A stretch of 64,000 nt of DNA from Acheta domesticus (lineage: Eukaryota; Arthropoda; Insecta; Orthoptera; Gryllidae), in NCBI GenBank assembly GCA_031308135.1, contig JAHLJT010008756.1, forward strand, positions 105,179,271 to 105,243,270. Reading direction: 5' to 3'. Made by a program: the position numbers and the translations under genes. Shown here in pieces: positions 21,703-33,370 of this stretch (its first letter is position 1; each line of letters begins with the position of its first letter). A model generated the notes under the pieces. It was given only the letters and a program-made list of their open reading frames with translations, searched no databases and was not told the DNA's origin.

Positions 21703-21823
21703 ACGGCGATAGATGGTAGCTGTCAAGAGTACGTGGCAAGTCCGAATAGCTAGCCGAGACCAAAGGAAATTGAAAACTAATACAGGAAAGTCTGTGACAT
21801 TCTGTAGCCCCGCTAGTTGCTTT
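21703..21823 (+). mobile_element. LR element, R-end terminal fragment
   Basis: CGATAGATGGTAGCTGTCAA followed by GAATAGCTAGCCGAGACCAA and ACATTCTGTAGCCCCGCTAG; about 120 bases, terminus only. Confidence 0.8.
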
Positions 21824-21829
21824 ATCAAT

Positions 21830-22400
21830 CAAAGGACACTTTTCAATTGTGGACCAATTCTGGACCATTATCGTTCCAGTGTACCCGATTCCTCGGTTCT
21901 TTCGTTTATTAGCCAAACTAATGGTTGAGAAAAAACGATTCGCATACATTTGGTAAGGCGCAGGAGGACGATTGCTAACAGTTTTCTTACGACATATTCC
22001 CCCAATGTCCATAGGCCTATCATTGTCCTTTCTGGTGTAAGGATAGAACTAGATAAGGTATTTAATGGGATCACATATGCACATCTTGTAGTGGAATCGA
22101 ATCGAATCGAATCGGTTTTCCTTTTATGATCTGCTTTGAACCATGTCTCCCATATTATGGAATCATGCTTTCATCCACTGACAACTTTTCTACTAGTTGT
22201 GCATGTTTCAAAAATCTTTCTTTCAAAAGGTTTGTCAAGGGAGGCAGTTCAGCAAACTTGTCTCTTGAATCAAGTTGGTAATTGTCTGCGCAATGAGCGT
22301 ATCTTTTTAGTAACTCAAATCTGTTTCTTCGCATTGCAAGACCATTTCATTATATGACTCCGTTCCGTGTTCTCATAACATCCTTGGCACTGGTCCACTC
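21830..22400. other. Unassigned sequence with a short (AATCG)n run
   Basis: Four copies of AATCG at about 22095-22113. Nothing else was recognised before the LR copy at 22404. Confidence 0.5.
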
Positions 22401-22403
22401 TTT

Positions 22404-23959
22404 ACTTTCCCGTATACGTACGTATACAAGGAGTGATATACGTAGTATAGGGAAAGATATATAATGCTGCGCGAAAAAAGGGCGAATTTTCGGCGGAAAA
22501 AAATTCATTGCTGGGCGCTGATAACGAAAATGTGGATAAAACAAGTTGCTAAATTAAGAACAAAAAATCCCCTAACACTTAATGTAGCCAGAAACCCTCT
22601 TTTGTGGATCCTTGATACCGAAAAACCAACTGAGAAGAAAACATCCGTCTGTCCATCTGTGAACACTGATAGCGCCTAAACCAAATACAATTTCTTCCAA
22701 AATGCATATTCCCTGGTCGATCTGGTTTGAGTAAGCTTTGAGATTTTCAGAAACATTCTATAAAAGTTGGGGGTACTTTACATGAAGCTCCCCGGACATT
22801 TTCAAAATTTTCTAAAAAACTGCTCCAAATTTTTTCTTTAAATTTCTGGTAAGAGTAGAGTAAAATTATTTAGATGGCATAGGTTCGATTTTCACGGATA
22901 ACTGAATTTTCGCAAATTGTGCAAGTTTGAATTTTTTTCGGCGTCTTTCTCCAACCACAAAATTGAAGATAGAGATTTTTCCTTCTTATAAAATGTGTTC
23001 TCCAAAGTGAGTTCTTTGTTTATGGTCATATACATTGTTTTGAAAATTTGAGTAGTTTTCGCGCAATTTTGCGTGCAATATGTGCAATTTTAAAAAATTA
23101 CAAAAACAAGAATTTCTCAAAAACTGCTCCAAATTTTTTCTTTAAACTTTTGGTAGGGATAGTGCTAAATGTACTGTATTAGATGACATAAACGCCATAT
23201 TGTTCTAGTCTTTTGTTTTTTCAAAAATTGCAAAAATATAATATTTTTGACTTTTCTCTCACGTCGATAATGTTTACATTAGCGGTGCTTTGTTCACATT
23301 ATTATATTTATGAGTTCATGTGCTTTAAATAATGTCAAGTAAAGTTTCTTGAAAACACAACCGTTTTCTGTGAAAACTAGCTCAAAATTCCGCATTTTCA
23401 AAACCCTCAAACGCCATCTTCTCATAAATGACAAGAAAAAAATTCTTCAAACTGTTCGATCGGATAGTGCCAAATGCACTCTTTGATATGACTTAAGGTT
23501 TTTTTTGAGCTATTTTTTGTTTTATTTCAAAAATTGCACAAATGTAATTTTTTTGAAATATGTCTCTCATGTTTAATATGCACATTACCAGCAATTTGTA
23601 AACATTATTATATTTGTGAGTGTATGTGCTTCAAATGACTTCAAATGGAGTATGTTGAAAACGAGCTTCAAATTTCGCATTTTTAGTAGTGCTAAAACGT
23701 CATTTTCTTTAAAACGGCACAAACGTTTTAAGAGAAAATTGCCATTTAAGACTAGGTTTTTGTGTTCTTTAATATTCTAAAATAAATATTTCCGCTCTAC
23801 CATTAGGAAACCGAAAAATTAAGAAATTAAAAAAAAAAATGTTGTTCGTGCCGTGATGGCATCTGGCAAGTGTATGTGGCAATTCCGAATAGCTATCGCA
23901 GACCAAGGAAATAGAAAACTAATACGGGAAAGTCTGTGCCATTCTGTAGCACCACTAGT
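22404..23959 (+). mobile_element. LR element, near full-length (1556 bp)
   Basis: L end ACTTTCCCGTATACGTACGT with its complementary strand near 22436-22456. Then GATACCGAAAAACCAACTGA, a short CCGTCTGTCC tract (22648-22657), and body units that begin at about 22822, 23126, 23431 and 23712 (spacing 304, 305 and about 281). Each opens with a CTCCAAATTTTTTCTT-like motif, diverged in the last two. The R end reads AGCACCACTAGT at 23948-23959. No ORF above chance length and no transposase: it must be mobilised in trans if it is mobile at all. The two ends do not match as terminal inverted repeats. Confidence 0.8.
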
Positions 23960-23999
23960 TTCCAGTTGTATTTTTGTGTATCTTATGTCTGGGGGTAGG

Positions 24000-24640
24000 T
24001 ACCTGAGATGAACCTGGTGCATAAGTTTGTGATGATTAGCCTGGCGTTGATTCCGGAGATGACTGGTCTAACGTAGGCATTTGAACATCTTGGTTGCTGG
24101 CCTCAGTACCATCAGTTGCCAGCTCTTCCACTCCGGAGGTACTACTAGTCATCTTTCAGTTCAGTAGCAAGCGCTATTTCAACTTACATGATCTACTACA
24201 ATCATTACCTCTCTACAACAACATGCACCATTCATGCCCGGAGTTCCCATTTGGGAAAATTGCAATTTCTTGCGCAACAACTCGAACTCAATCTACATTA
24301 TTTTCTAAACTGATAATGATCTACCACCATACATATCTAAACTATATTGTACACTTCTGAAATTAATTATATCGTATTATTACTTGTGAATTTAATTACT
24401 TATTTGAAATCATTGTGAGTGAAATTAAGAACACGTATTTCTTTGTGCCATGGCTCGGCTCAGGTAGAAGACAGTGCAACTGCCTGTTAGTCTTTTTCCT
24501 TGCAAGTAGAGTTGTTCAATCAAAATAAGAATACTGCTTGACATTGTTGACCTCTTCCAGAAACGAAAATATTTTGCGGAAAAAATGGTCTCACATGGAT
24601 AGACCGTGCAAAACTGGTTAAAATGACGGGTTCATTTTTT
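24000..24640. other. Unassigned sequence
   Basis: Nothing recognised. Confidence 0.5.
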
Positions 24641-24717
24641 ATTTTTTCAAAAATTACACAAATGAATTTTTTTAAAGATTTCTCACATCGTTAATATGCA
24701 CATTATCTGCAATTTGC
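24640..24717 (+). mobile_element. LR element body scrap
   Basis: TTTTCAAAAATTACACAAAT through TTAATATGCACATTATCTGC matches the last body unit of the LR element. It ends abruptly at GCAATTTGCAC. Confidence 0.7.
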
Positions 24718-25940
24718 ACTGCCTTCCCTCCGAGATAAGGCATGCGGAGAAGCGGTGCGAGCAAACTGGTGAGGGAAGGAGGGACAGACGGCGGTCGCCG
24801 GTACCGAAAACCTTGACAATGGGCTTTTGGCGGTGGTTCAGGCAACATAAGTGGGAAAGCATCTACACCCGTTAATTTTCTTTCTGTAAGGGAAGAGGGG
24901 TTTCCTTTTGTAGATACTGAGACAACGGCGAAGTGTTCAGTGTGCTTGAAAGAACTGCTGTATGTTAATAAGTCCAACCTACAAATGCATTACGTAGCTT
25001 TGCCACCCAGAGAAATCTGCGAGATTAAAATAAATTCTAAGAATTGACGTAGCTCATTATCATGGGATGAGTAAAGGAATAGGCCGATTGAAGAGTGTGG
25101 AAATGATACTGAAAATCACAAGAAATTACAACATCCTCAGACAAAACTTAACGTCAAATTTTAAATTCTCTTTCGTGACCCCCACGGGGTACCTACCGGT
25201 TATCTATTTGTTAACATTATGTATTGTTTCAGATCGAACTAATTCGTTATATTGTCTATCATTGTATAAAATATTATTGTCTCAAAACGTTAGAACTGTC
25301 TTTTCCAAAAGTGTTAATTAATAGAAGAATGAAAGTAGAATTACAGTACTGGTTATGATGAAGAGTCGGATCTTGCTTTGAGTTGTGTAATAATGTATGT
25401 TGCATTATATAATTCTTCACATTGTTATTGAATACTAAAATTATAAATGATAATTACCTGTTAAAAACCGTAATTATCGATTTTCCATGCGAACGGTTTC
25501 CCCCACTTCCCTAATATCATTTGAGCACTCTGCGCCCGCCGCCATGTCGGGCAATACCTTTTCTCCGCCGCTCGGCTCAGGGCATGAATGCATATTTATG
25601 TGACATCACAGAACATTGTGTTGGCAATCACTAGTCTAGGGGATGGAAAAAAAGAAAATAATTTCCAGTGTCTTTTCAGTTTCATGGGTACGAAGTATTG
25701 GCTTTATGATTTTTTTGTTGGGCAAATGAAGCCTTTTTTATAGGATAACGTTTTTTAAAAAATTAATTTATTACTTCCTGTTCAATAGTTTCTTTCAGGG
25801 CTTCGAAATTTACAATATTTGGACAGTCGTTTTGGACACTTAACAGTTACCTCTGTAAGAGGATTTATGAAAATAAATTTTTAAGAATTAGTCAAATATA
25901 TAAGACTAAGAAACACGGAAAAGAAGAGAAAATAAATAAA
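24718..25940. other. Unassigned sequence
   Basis: Nothing recognised. A GC-richer patch at about 24720-24900 and another near 25525-25590 carry no identifiable motif. Confidence 0.5.
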
Positions 25941-25941
25941 C

Positions 25942-28000
25942 TTACGGAGGATGAAATTTATCTTCAGGAAATTTGGAATTAATTCTACGAGGAAAGGGAT
26001 AAGTTTTACCAAGATTAAAATATTGTGCATGGTGTAATGAAGGAAGAGTATTAAAAAATTTGAGACTATAATTTTTAATCAAATCATGGATTGTAGGGAG
26101 ATTCAGTTCATTGTGAATTTGTTTATTGGGAATAAACCAAGGTGCATGTAGAATTTTTCTAAAGAATTTGTTTTGAATGATTTGAAGTTTTTGTATATTT
26201 GATTTTGCTGCATTTGACCATATTGGACAAGCATAAGTTAAAGTAGTTCTGATAGTTGGAGTGCATATTAATTTAGCAGTTTTAACACGGAGAGTTGAGT
26301 TATTATTTATGAGAGAATTAAGTTTATGTATTTTAATGGTAGTTTTTTGTATAACATTTTTAATGTGAATTTTCCAGTTCAGTTTTGTGTCCAGATGGGA
26401 GACCTAAATATTTAATAGATGAAGAGGAAGAAAGCCAAGGAATAGGAGTGTTATGAATGAGAAGGGGAAGAGGGGTTATTGACTTACATAACGTAAATAT
26501 TTTGGCTTGGCATTTATCCATATTGATTTTCTCCAATTGTTGGCCCACTTCGAATAACGATTGAGATCAAATTGAAGTTTATTTATGGCAAGAAGAATAT
26601 TAGTGTGTGAATTAATAAGTGCTGTATCATCTGCAAAAAGGGCTAATTTAGAAGAAGCTAATTTTGGAATGTCGGATAAATAAATATTGAATAGCAGAGG
26701 AGAAAGACAAGAATCTTGAGGGACCCCGGCAGAAATGTTAAATTTTTGAGAGAAGGAATTATTATATTTAACTATGAAAGTTCTGTAAGATAGGAAATTT
26801 TGAATAATAGTTATAAGATAAATAGGAATACCAACAAGGTGAAGTTTATATATTAAACCATCGTTCCAAACTTTGTCGAATGTCTTTTTTGTATCTAAAA
26901 AGATTGCAAGTGAGTGTTGTTTTAAATGAAAAGAATTTTCTATGTGTTCAGTAATATGCAAAAGCTGATGAAGAGTAGAATGTTTGTGCGTACATAAATT
27001 GTGAGGGTTGAGTAATGTTATTTTGACAAGTGAATGTATAAATTCTGTGAAGTAATATAGTTTCGTAAATTTTTGATAATGAAGAAAGTAAACTAATGGG
27101 CCGGTAATTTGAAGGAACTCTTGGGTCTTTCTTTGGTTTACAAAAAGGATAATTAAAGCTAATTTCCAAATATTAGGAAAACAGTGAAAACGAAGAGACG
27201 AATTCAAAATATTAGTGAATGCAGCAATGGATTTATTACGTAAAAATTTCAGTGATTTATTAGTAATTAGATCAAATGCAGTTGATTTGCGAATTTTGAG
27301 TTTTTTTATAATATTATGAACTTCAGTAGGGGATATAAAAGGAATAAGTTTTGGAACGTTATAATTAGGAAGGGAAAGGAAGTGGGTTACATGATTGTGT
27401 AGTTGAATATTATGTATTGGATTAGCAATAAAGGAAGATTGGAAGTGAGAGCCTAGTAATGTAAGTTTCTCAGTATCATTTAGGGCAGTGGAAGAAGAGT
27501 CTTGTAGGAAGGAATGAGAGTTTTGTCATTATAAAGTCGTTTAATTGTAGACCATAATTGTTTAGAGGGTGTATTTGTTGAAGAAAGTTTTGATATTGAT
27601 GAAATTTAAATAAATGTATTCTAGATTTTATTATTCACGAAATTTTGTTCAGTTTAGATTTAATATCAGGACGTCGAGTTATTTGCCAATAACGACGTAA
27701 ATTGTGTTTAGTTTTGATTAGACTAAGAATACGAAAAGGTATTGGTTTATAGGGGCTAGAGAGAAATTTAGGTATACAGCTCGAATCAGAGTAAATTGTG
27801 TTATGTATTGTAGTGGTAAAATAAGATAGGTAATTGTCAATATCATTTGTAGATTGTATATTATGAGGAAACTAAATATTATTTTCAATGTCGCATTGAA
27901 AGTCAGGCCACCCAATTTTTTGAAAAAGAGGTGTGGGTGTTGAAGAAGGAATATTAAAGGAAAAAGATAAAGTAACAAGTATTGGAAAATAGGATAACAT
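25942..28000 (-). mobile_element. Jockey-like LINE, 5'-truncated and decayed
   Basis: On the minus strand the order is: a Lys/Arg-rich linker with RRYWQITRRPDIKSKLNK (about 27700-27640), an RT start with scattered stops, the RT core (26476-27207), then a C-terminal part with LTYACPIWSNAAKS, LHAPWFIPNKQIHNELNLP and a stop at 25942-25944. 'APW(Y/F)(V/I).N..IH.(D/E)L.(I/L)P' is the typical end of Jockey-clade ORF2. Several frame changes make it non-functional. A clear poly(A) or 3' repeat was not identified. The 5' part including the APE endonuclease is absent. Confidence 0.8.
26476..27207 (-). pseudogene. Jockey-like reverse transcriptase core
   Basis: 243 codons open. AIFLDTKKTFDKVWNDGL is motif A with the catalytic Asp. 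ISAGVPQDSCLSPLLFNIYL is motif B, with D in place of the usual G in GVPQGS. LALFADDTALINSH is motif C with both aspartates. A second frame covers 26948-27169 (KKDPRVPSNYRPISLLSSLS), the conserved RT start, so a frameshift near 27100 separates it from the core. The RT would copy the element's RNA at the target site. The frame breaks and the changed motif B argue against activity. Confidence 0.85.
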
Positions 28001-28047
28001 TGAAGCGCTTATATAACGCAATTATTCTGCGTTTTGTTAGTACTAAT

Positions 28048-28645
28048 TAGGGGCGGACTTTGATGACCTAAAACTTTGCCAGAAATAATCAATAAAATGC
28101 TCTAAAAGCAATGTAAAAGTACGTAAAAAAATTAATCAAAATCAGTTCGGATGAAAAACTCAAGCTGTTGGATACGTCACTGATATAATCGACACTACTT
28201 CTATTCGTTCAAGTGAACTGTGCTTTCAAAATTTTGGTTTGACCAGAAAATCTTTCATTATCCCTAAATCGGCTGAACCGCTAATGGCACCGACAGGCGT
28301 CACAGGAACTTTAGATTACATACAAAGGCTGACATTGCAACTTTTGAGCGAAGAAATCGAAAATGCTTCCAGGTATGGGTACTCATGAATTCTGTGGAGA
28401 ACATGTGCTGCATTTATTATTTGAAGCAAGAACCATTAAAATGATATTAAAATCAACAAAAAATGCATTAAAAATGGCATGAAAAGGTAATAATGACTTA
28501 TTAGACAAAATCGACTAAAAATGCAAAATAATGACGTGTAAAAATTGGTCACATCCTTTTGTCATAACATAAAATGAATTTCTATGCTAAACATTTTTCT
28601 TAAGTAAAAAGAAGAAAATGACATTTTATTGAAATCCGCCTCCTA
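28048..28645. mobile_element. hAT-type MITE, copy A (598 bp)
   Basis: Terminal inverted repeats start TAGGGGCGGACTTTGATG and end CGCCTCCTA. The flanks GTACTAAT (28040-28047) and GTAATAAT (28646-28653) match at 7 of 8 bases, the 8-bp duplication expected of hAT transposons. Copy B at 49161-49832 shares the interior. No transposase ORF, so non-autonomous. Confidence 0.85.
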
Positions 28646-28659
28646 GTAATAATATTCTG

Positions 28660-29820
28660 TTTACTGTGTTTAAGTACTCCGTCCCTACATAATACATTTT
28701 TACTGATTGTGCATTGATCAATGTTCCACAAAGCATCTACTGATTTAAAGATAAATTGAAGTGTGGGAAGGTCCCATATGTGTGACTTCTTCGAAAGATT
28801 TGACTATCTGCCATTGATGTAACCCTCGTGTAAAATAGCGATTCTTTCAGCCTTGGTTAGGAGAGAATATATTTCCAGCGCGCGGAAATGATATCAATTT
28901 GTACCTCGACTGTATAATTGCTGTGCTCTTAACATGAATCACACAATTGAAAATATTAAATCCCTTGCGCAAACGCGGATAAACTATTTTCAAATGCCGT
29001 TGCCAATATACGTTACAACAATTACTTTACACCGCGTTTAAATACCTAGCAAGTGGATTAAATTTTTAGTATGAAAAGGGTTGCCTCACTGATCTGCTTT
29101 ATGTTGCGGATTATTTATTTAATTTACATCGGATAATGAAAAATTAACACGAACAGTGGAGCTCGGCGCCAGTTATTATCTGGGAGGGAATAATTTCACG
29201 GGTGACACGAAACTCGGTTCGCCGCTTTCGATGAAGTACTCCGAGTTTTACTGTTAAAGCAGAAAAAGTAAAAAATGTGCATGAACCCCTAACTTTCTGC
29301 CTCGTGGAAGTGGTTTCATCAATCCGTTCCCAGAAAAATCTGCTGAACCACGAACACCTGTTCCTCCTTTTTAGCATCCGTTTACGAGTATTGTAATTTT
29401 AGTGATTCCTTTCTAGTATCATCGTGCTTGCCTGCACAAAGAACATATTTGGCAGTTTATGGCAAAAACCACCTGATTAAGAAACTGAACGATAATACAG
29501 AATATTTTTAGGATATGTGTATTATTGATTGTTGTAACATTCACACGAATGCAATCACTTACGTATAAGAAGTAGTCTGAATGTGGATGTTGAATACATC
29601 ATTTTCTAGTGGACAACCAGAATCCCATTAAATGAAACCACATTGTAAGTTGTTTACCGTAAAAAAGGGACAGGCATATGTTTGTATAATGAGCGTTTCA
29701 ACTGACCTCCTGACCGTAGAAGCGAGAGGACTCCACCCTACGCCGCTCAGCGTGTCTGCAGCATCGAAACGCACATCTAATATAAATAATCGAGTTTTAT
29801 TTTTACGTCGCCTATCGATT
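28660..29820. other. Unassigned sequence upstream of a CpG island
   Basis: No gene or repeat recognised. GC content starts to rise near 29690. Confidence 0.5.
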
Positions 29821-29824
29821 ACAA

Positions 29825-30830
29825 TCAAACGACCGGCGCTCCGCGCGCGGACGATCGTTTCCACCCCCAGTCCTCCTCCCTCTCCCCCTCTCCTCCCGAG
29901 GCTCGGTGCGGGTGGCGACGGGGGCGGTGATGTGTAGGGCGCAGCCGGCGCTGCTCGGGCGACCCCCGCCCCCGCGCCCGTCGCCGCCTCCGCGCCGGCA
30001 GCGCGCTGTCACGACACTCGTGCCGCCAGGCACAGACCGGGCGGGGGCGTGTCGCGCGGGTGACTTAGTGCGAGTCGGCCGGCCGGCACGGGCCCCCGCG
30101 CGGCGGCGGCGGCAGCGGCGGCGCCGCACAGATAACGCCAGGCACAGTAAATATTAAAAACTTTTCCCCGGGGCGGGCGCCGCTGCCACCGCCGCGCCGC
30201 CGCTATCCCTCCCAACTTGTCAGCGAATTCGTGGCGCGACGTTTCCTTAAATGAGGGCCTCGCGGCGGCGAGCGGGGGCCGTTCGATGCTATCGCGCCCT
30301 GCGGCGGACCGTCGCGAGGGAGTGGATGTGTGTGTGTGAACTCGTTGTAAATAGCGGCGACGACTTCCCCCAGCCAATAATTGCGCCAGCGGTACCAGGG
30401 CGTAACCGAAGCCGCCGCCGCCCGCGCGGGGCTTTGATTTGTACGGAGGCGCGTGGTGACGTCTCCGCCGTGGACGCTTCGTCCCTCCCGTCCCGCCTCC
30501 GCCCCCCCCCCCGGCCACCGCCCTCACCAGTCGTCGTCGCCACCGCCGCCGCCGCCTTCGTCCCGCGCCTGGCGCCGCGTCGGAAAGTAGTTGGTGGGGG
30601 GGGGTGGAGGCGGCGCGCGGCGACAGGCGATGCACTCTTTTCCTCCCGCGGCCACTTATGCGGCTCCCCGTGGGCGGCGCCGCCCCTTGACGGATGGGCC
30701 GCTCCTTCTCGTTCGGGGCGCTCGTTTCTCCCCTGGAAGCTCCCCCTTCCCCTTCTTTCGGGCCGGAGGCTCTTACCACCTCTGTTTGCTGGGAGAGACC
30801 GGGCCATGTCACTCGATTCGTGCCATGAGA
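29825..30830. promoter_or_regulatory. CpG-rich island of about 1 kb
   Basis: Very GC-rich and dense in CpG, in sharp contrast with the AT-rich flanks, with poly-C and GCC-repeat runs (for example 30489-30502). Long ORFs on both strands (up to 267 codons) are low-complexity Arg/Pro/Gly/Ala readings of the GC-rich DNA and overlap one another, so I do not call them genes. The island could be a promoter with 5' UTR of a developmental-type gene on either strand. No exon body was identified. Confidence 0.6.
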
Positions 30831-30839
30831 GGTAGTGAC

Positions 30840-33370
30840 AGTTATGGTATGAAAATTTTGCTATATATTCGTTGGGGTTATTTTAATTTCTTTTTCTTTG
30901 CTGTATGAGCGCTTAACCTTATACACATATATTTTTGCTCGGCGGTATTGTCTGTATCTGAAATTGAATGGTTTCAATTTGCTCTTAACTCGAGAAAGGT
31001 AAGATTTGAGTGGTGTACATGATTTATTTTTCATATTCGCATTCTCTCGTGCGCATTCACGTGCTACTTTTGTTGTTAGTCAACTTCCTTTTTTGCCTTT
31101 AAAAGCAAAAAAATGTTATAAAGTGTTAATGTTTCATATTTTTAGTGATCATGCATATTTTTGATTGATGGGATTGTTTAAGGAAAGTCGTTGAGTCACC
31201 AGGATATGTATAATTATGATAATCTGAATTTTTTGAATTTCATCGCCTTCTTTCGTGCAGTTTGCCGTTTGCATGCCTCTTTTGAAGACGTCAACAATGC
31301 TTATTGTGGTGCATGGACTGACTCCACGCGATTTATAAATCGTGTGCTTCCGGATTGGATGAGAGTTTTATGGCTGTACCTAATTCTGAAAAATAGACCG
31401 TAAGACTTGGAACGTAAAGTATGTGTGTGTGGTACTGTGGAGGATCGATAACATTTTAGAGTATTTTGTCTCCAACGATGCTGTAGTGAATGTAAGGCCA
31501 AATTCTCTATTGTAAGATTCGTGAATAGTATTTTTCTTGTTTTTCTTCGTACGTTATTTTTACATTTGTCTTGAATCTCCTGGGAGTTGTTTGTACTCTA
31601 TTTCTGACCTGCGTGCCGTCGCTACCGCTGCGACGCGGGATGTGATGTTTTGACAAACGGCGCTGTTCCTTCGCAGTCTCTCATATGTAGTCGCCTAGAG
31701 AACACACCCCCTGGCCCCGTGTCCCCGCCTCTCGTGCCGGGACGCCTCGCTGTTCAATCCGGTGGCGCTGCATCCGATCAGTTGTTGTGGGCGTTACTCC
31801 CGGGCGCAGGGAAGGGGGGCGTTGTGATCTACTGGCTGGGTGATTTACGGCATACCAGATACCTCGGAAACCATCTCGTCATGTTTGAAAGTTTATTTCC
31901 AGCACTCCGCGCGAACGCCAGGCCGATGCGGCAACGATTGCTGCAAGGAAATCGCGTATCAGTACTAGAATTTCTATATTTAAGGCATTAGTGATGGACA
32001 CGTCAATGAACTTCCTTAGCAGATGCGGAGCTGTCTGATATGGTGCACGGTTTTTTGGGTCGCCTTTCAGCCAAATTATGATGCAGTATTATCTGGATTT
32101 TCCCGGAGTAAATTATTTTTGTGGATGGTATCGTGTAGCTTTTGCGTGTACACTTTTGTAATTCTGCAAAGTCGGGCTGCATGATTCATTGTCACGTTTC
32201 TTCAAGACACTGCTTGTTTTCTTGTCTGAGAATGCTGTAGCCTGAAAGTTATCCTTATTAATGTCGAGTGCCTTGCTAGAATATTCATCACTGATGTTGT
32301 TTGTGAACCAGCATTTGTGATCTTCAAAAATGCAAGCACTTGCTCTCTAATGGATCACCTAATTCCATTTTTTATGGAAATTTAAATGAGTATTTGATAT
32401 TATTATGTCCAAGATCATTTGAAGGAATTTTTGAGTTGGTGTGTAGTAAATACGTAAAAATGATGAAATATTTTTTTAAATCTCGTTTTCCGTGCCCTGA
32501 TTTTACCCTCTGTGATATTCTTTCGTGGTATTCAGGTTCATGACCAACGGATAAATATTTGGATATTCACTCTTTCGTGGCTATCTGGGGCATGTAGGGA
32601 AAATGTGCTCAAACATTTTCTTAATTTAATCTTCCAAATCTATGATGGTTTATACGACTTCTTTCGGAGTGCGAATAAAGAGGTATAGGCAGTTGTGATG
32701 GGTTTAGTAAAACGTGATGTGATATTTAAAGAGCCCCTGAATAAAAAAAGGAGCTCACGCACAAGTTACTTTCGAGAAAAATTGATTTGAAATTTCAACC
32801 AAAGAAAGTATAAACCAGAATGTATAAATCACAAAAGTAAGTTAGCTCCTTCTTTCCCTAGACTTGGATTACACAATGAAATATCTAATAAATAGTTTAT
32901 TAATGAATTTGGTACATTATTTTGATACTTTGAGTGTACATGTCACGTTTATTTCTTATTATCCTTTTCGTCCGCTACTTCAGCTTCATTATCAGGACTC
33001 TGAGATGAAATAGAATTCTTGTGGAATCCGTCGTGGAAGTATCAGTAACAGAATGCTTTCAACGACAACACTGTTCAACGAGAATTTGGAAATCTTTCCT
33101 TTCTCAAAATAGAAAAAAACTATGTTAATTTGTTGTAGAAAAACGAATATGACATCGCATTTTGTTTGTTAGCTCTAGTTTTTGAAATATATTAATTTCA
33201 AGTAGAAATACTGATAATATACTTCGAAATACTTTATTTTCTGAAAATAGCTAAGGTTCTCTAATTTGGAGTCGAGAATAATGAGAGTGATATTGGATAT
33301 CTAACTTTGGTTTTATAGCTTCACTATCCTCAAATAGAAGGACTCATTCACGTGAACGTCATGTCTTTGC
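30840..33370. other. Unassigned sequence
   Basis: No gene recognised. An open frame at 31650-31991 (113 codons) lies in moderately GC-rich DNA and has no family I can name. If the island at 29.8-30.8 kb is a plus-strand promoter, this would be its first intron. Confidence 0.4.

Noticed and set aside
30009..30812. 267-codon minus-strand ORF and overlapping plus-strand ORFs
   Set aside because: Arg/Gly/Pro/Ala-rich readings of a CpG island; openness comes from the scarcity of AT-rich stop codons; the frames overlap on both strands and no family motif is present.
31650..31991. 113-codon ORF in moderately GC-rich DNA
   Set aside because: No recognisable domain, no splice or promoter support; left as unassigned.
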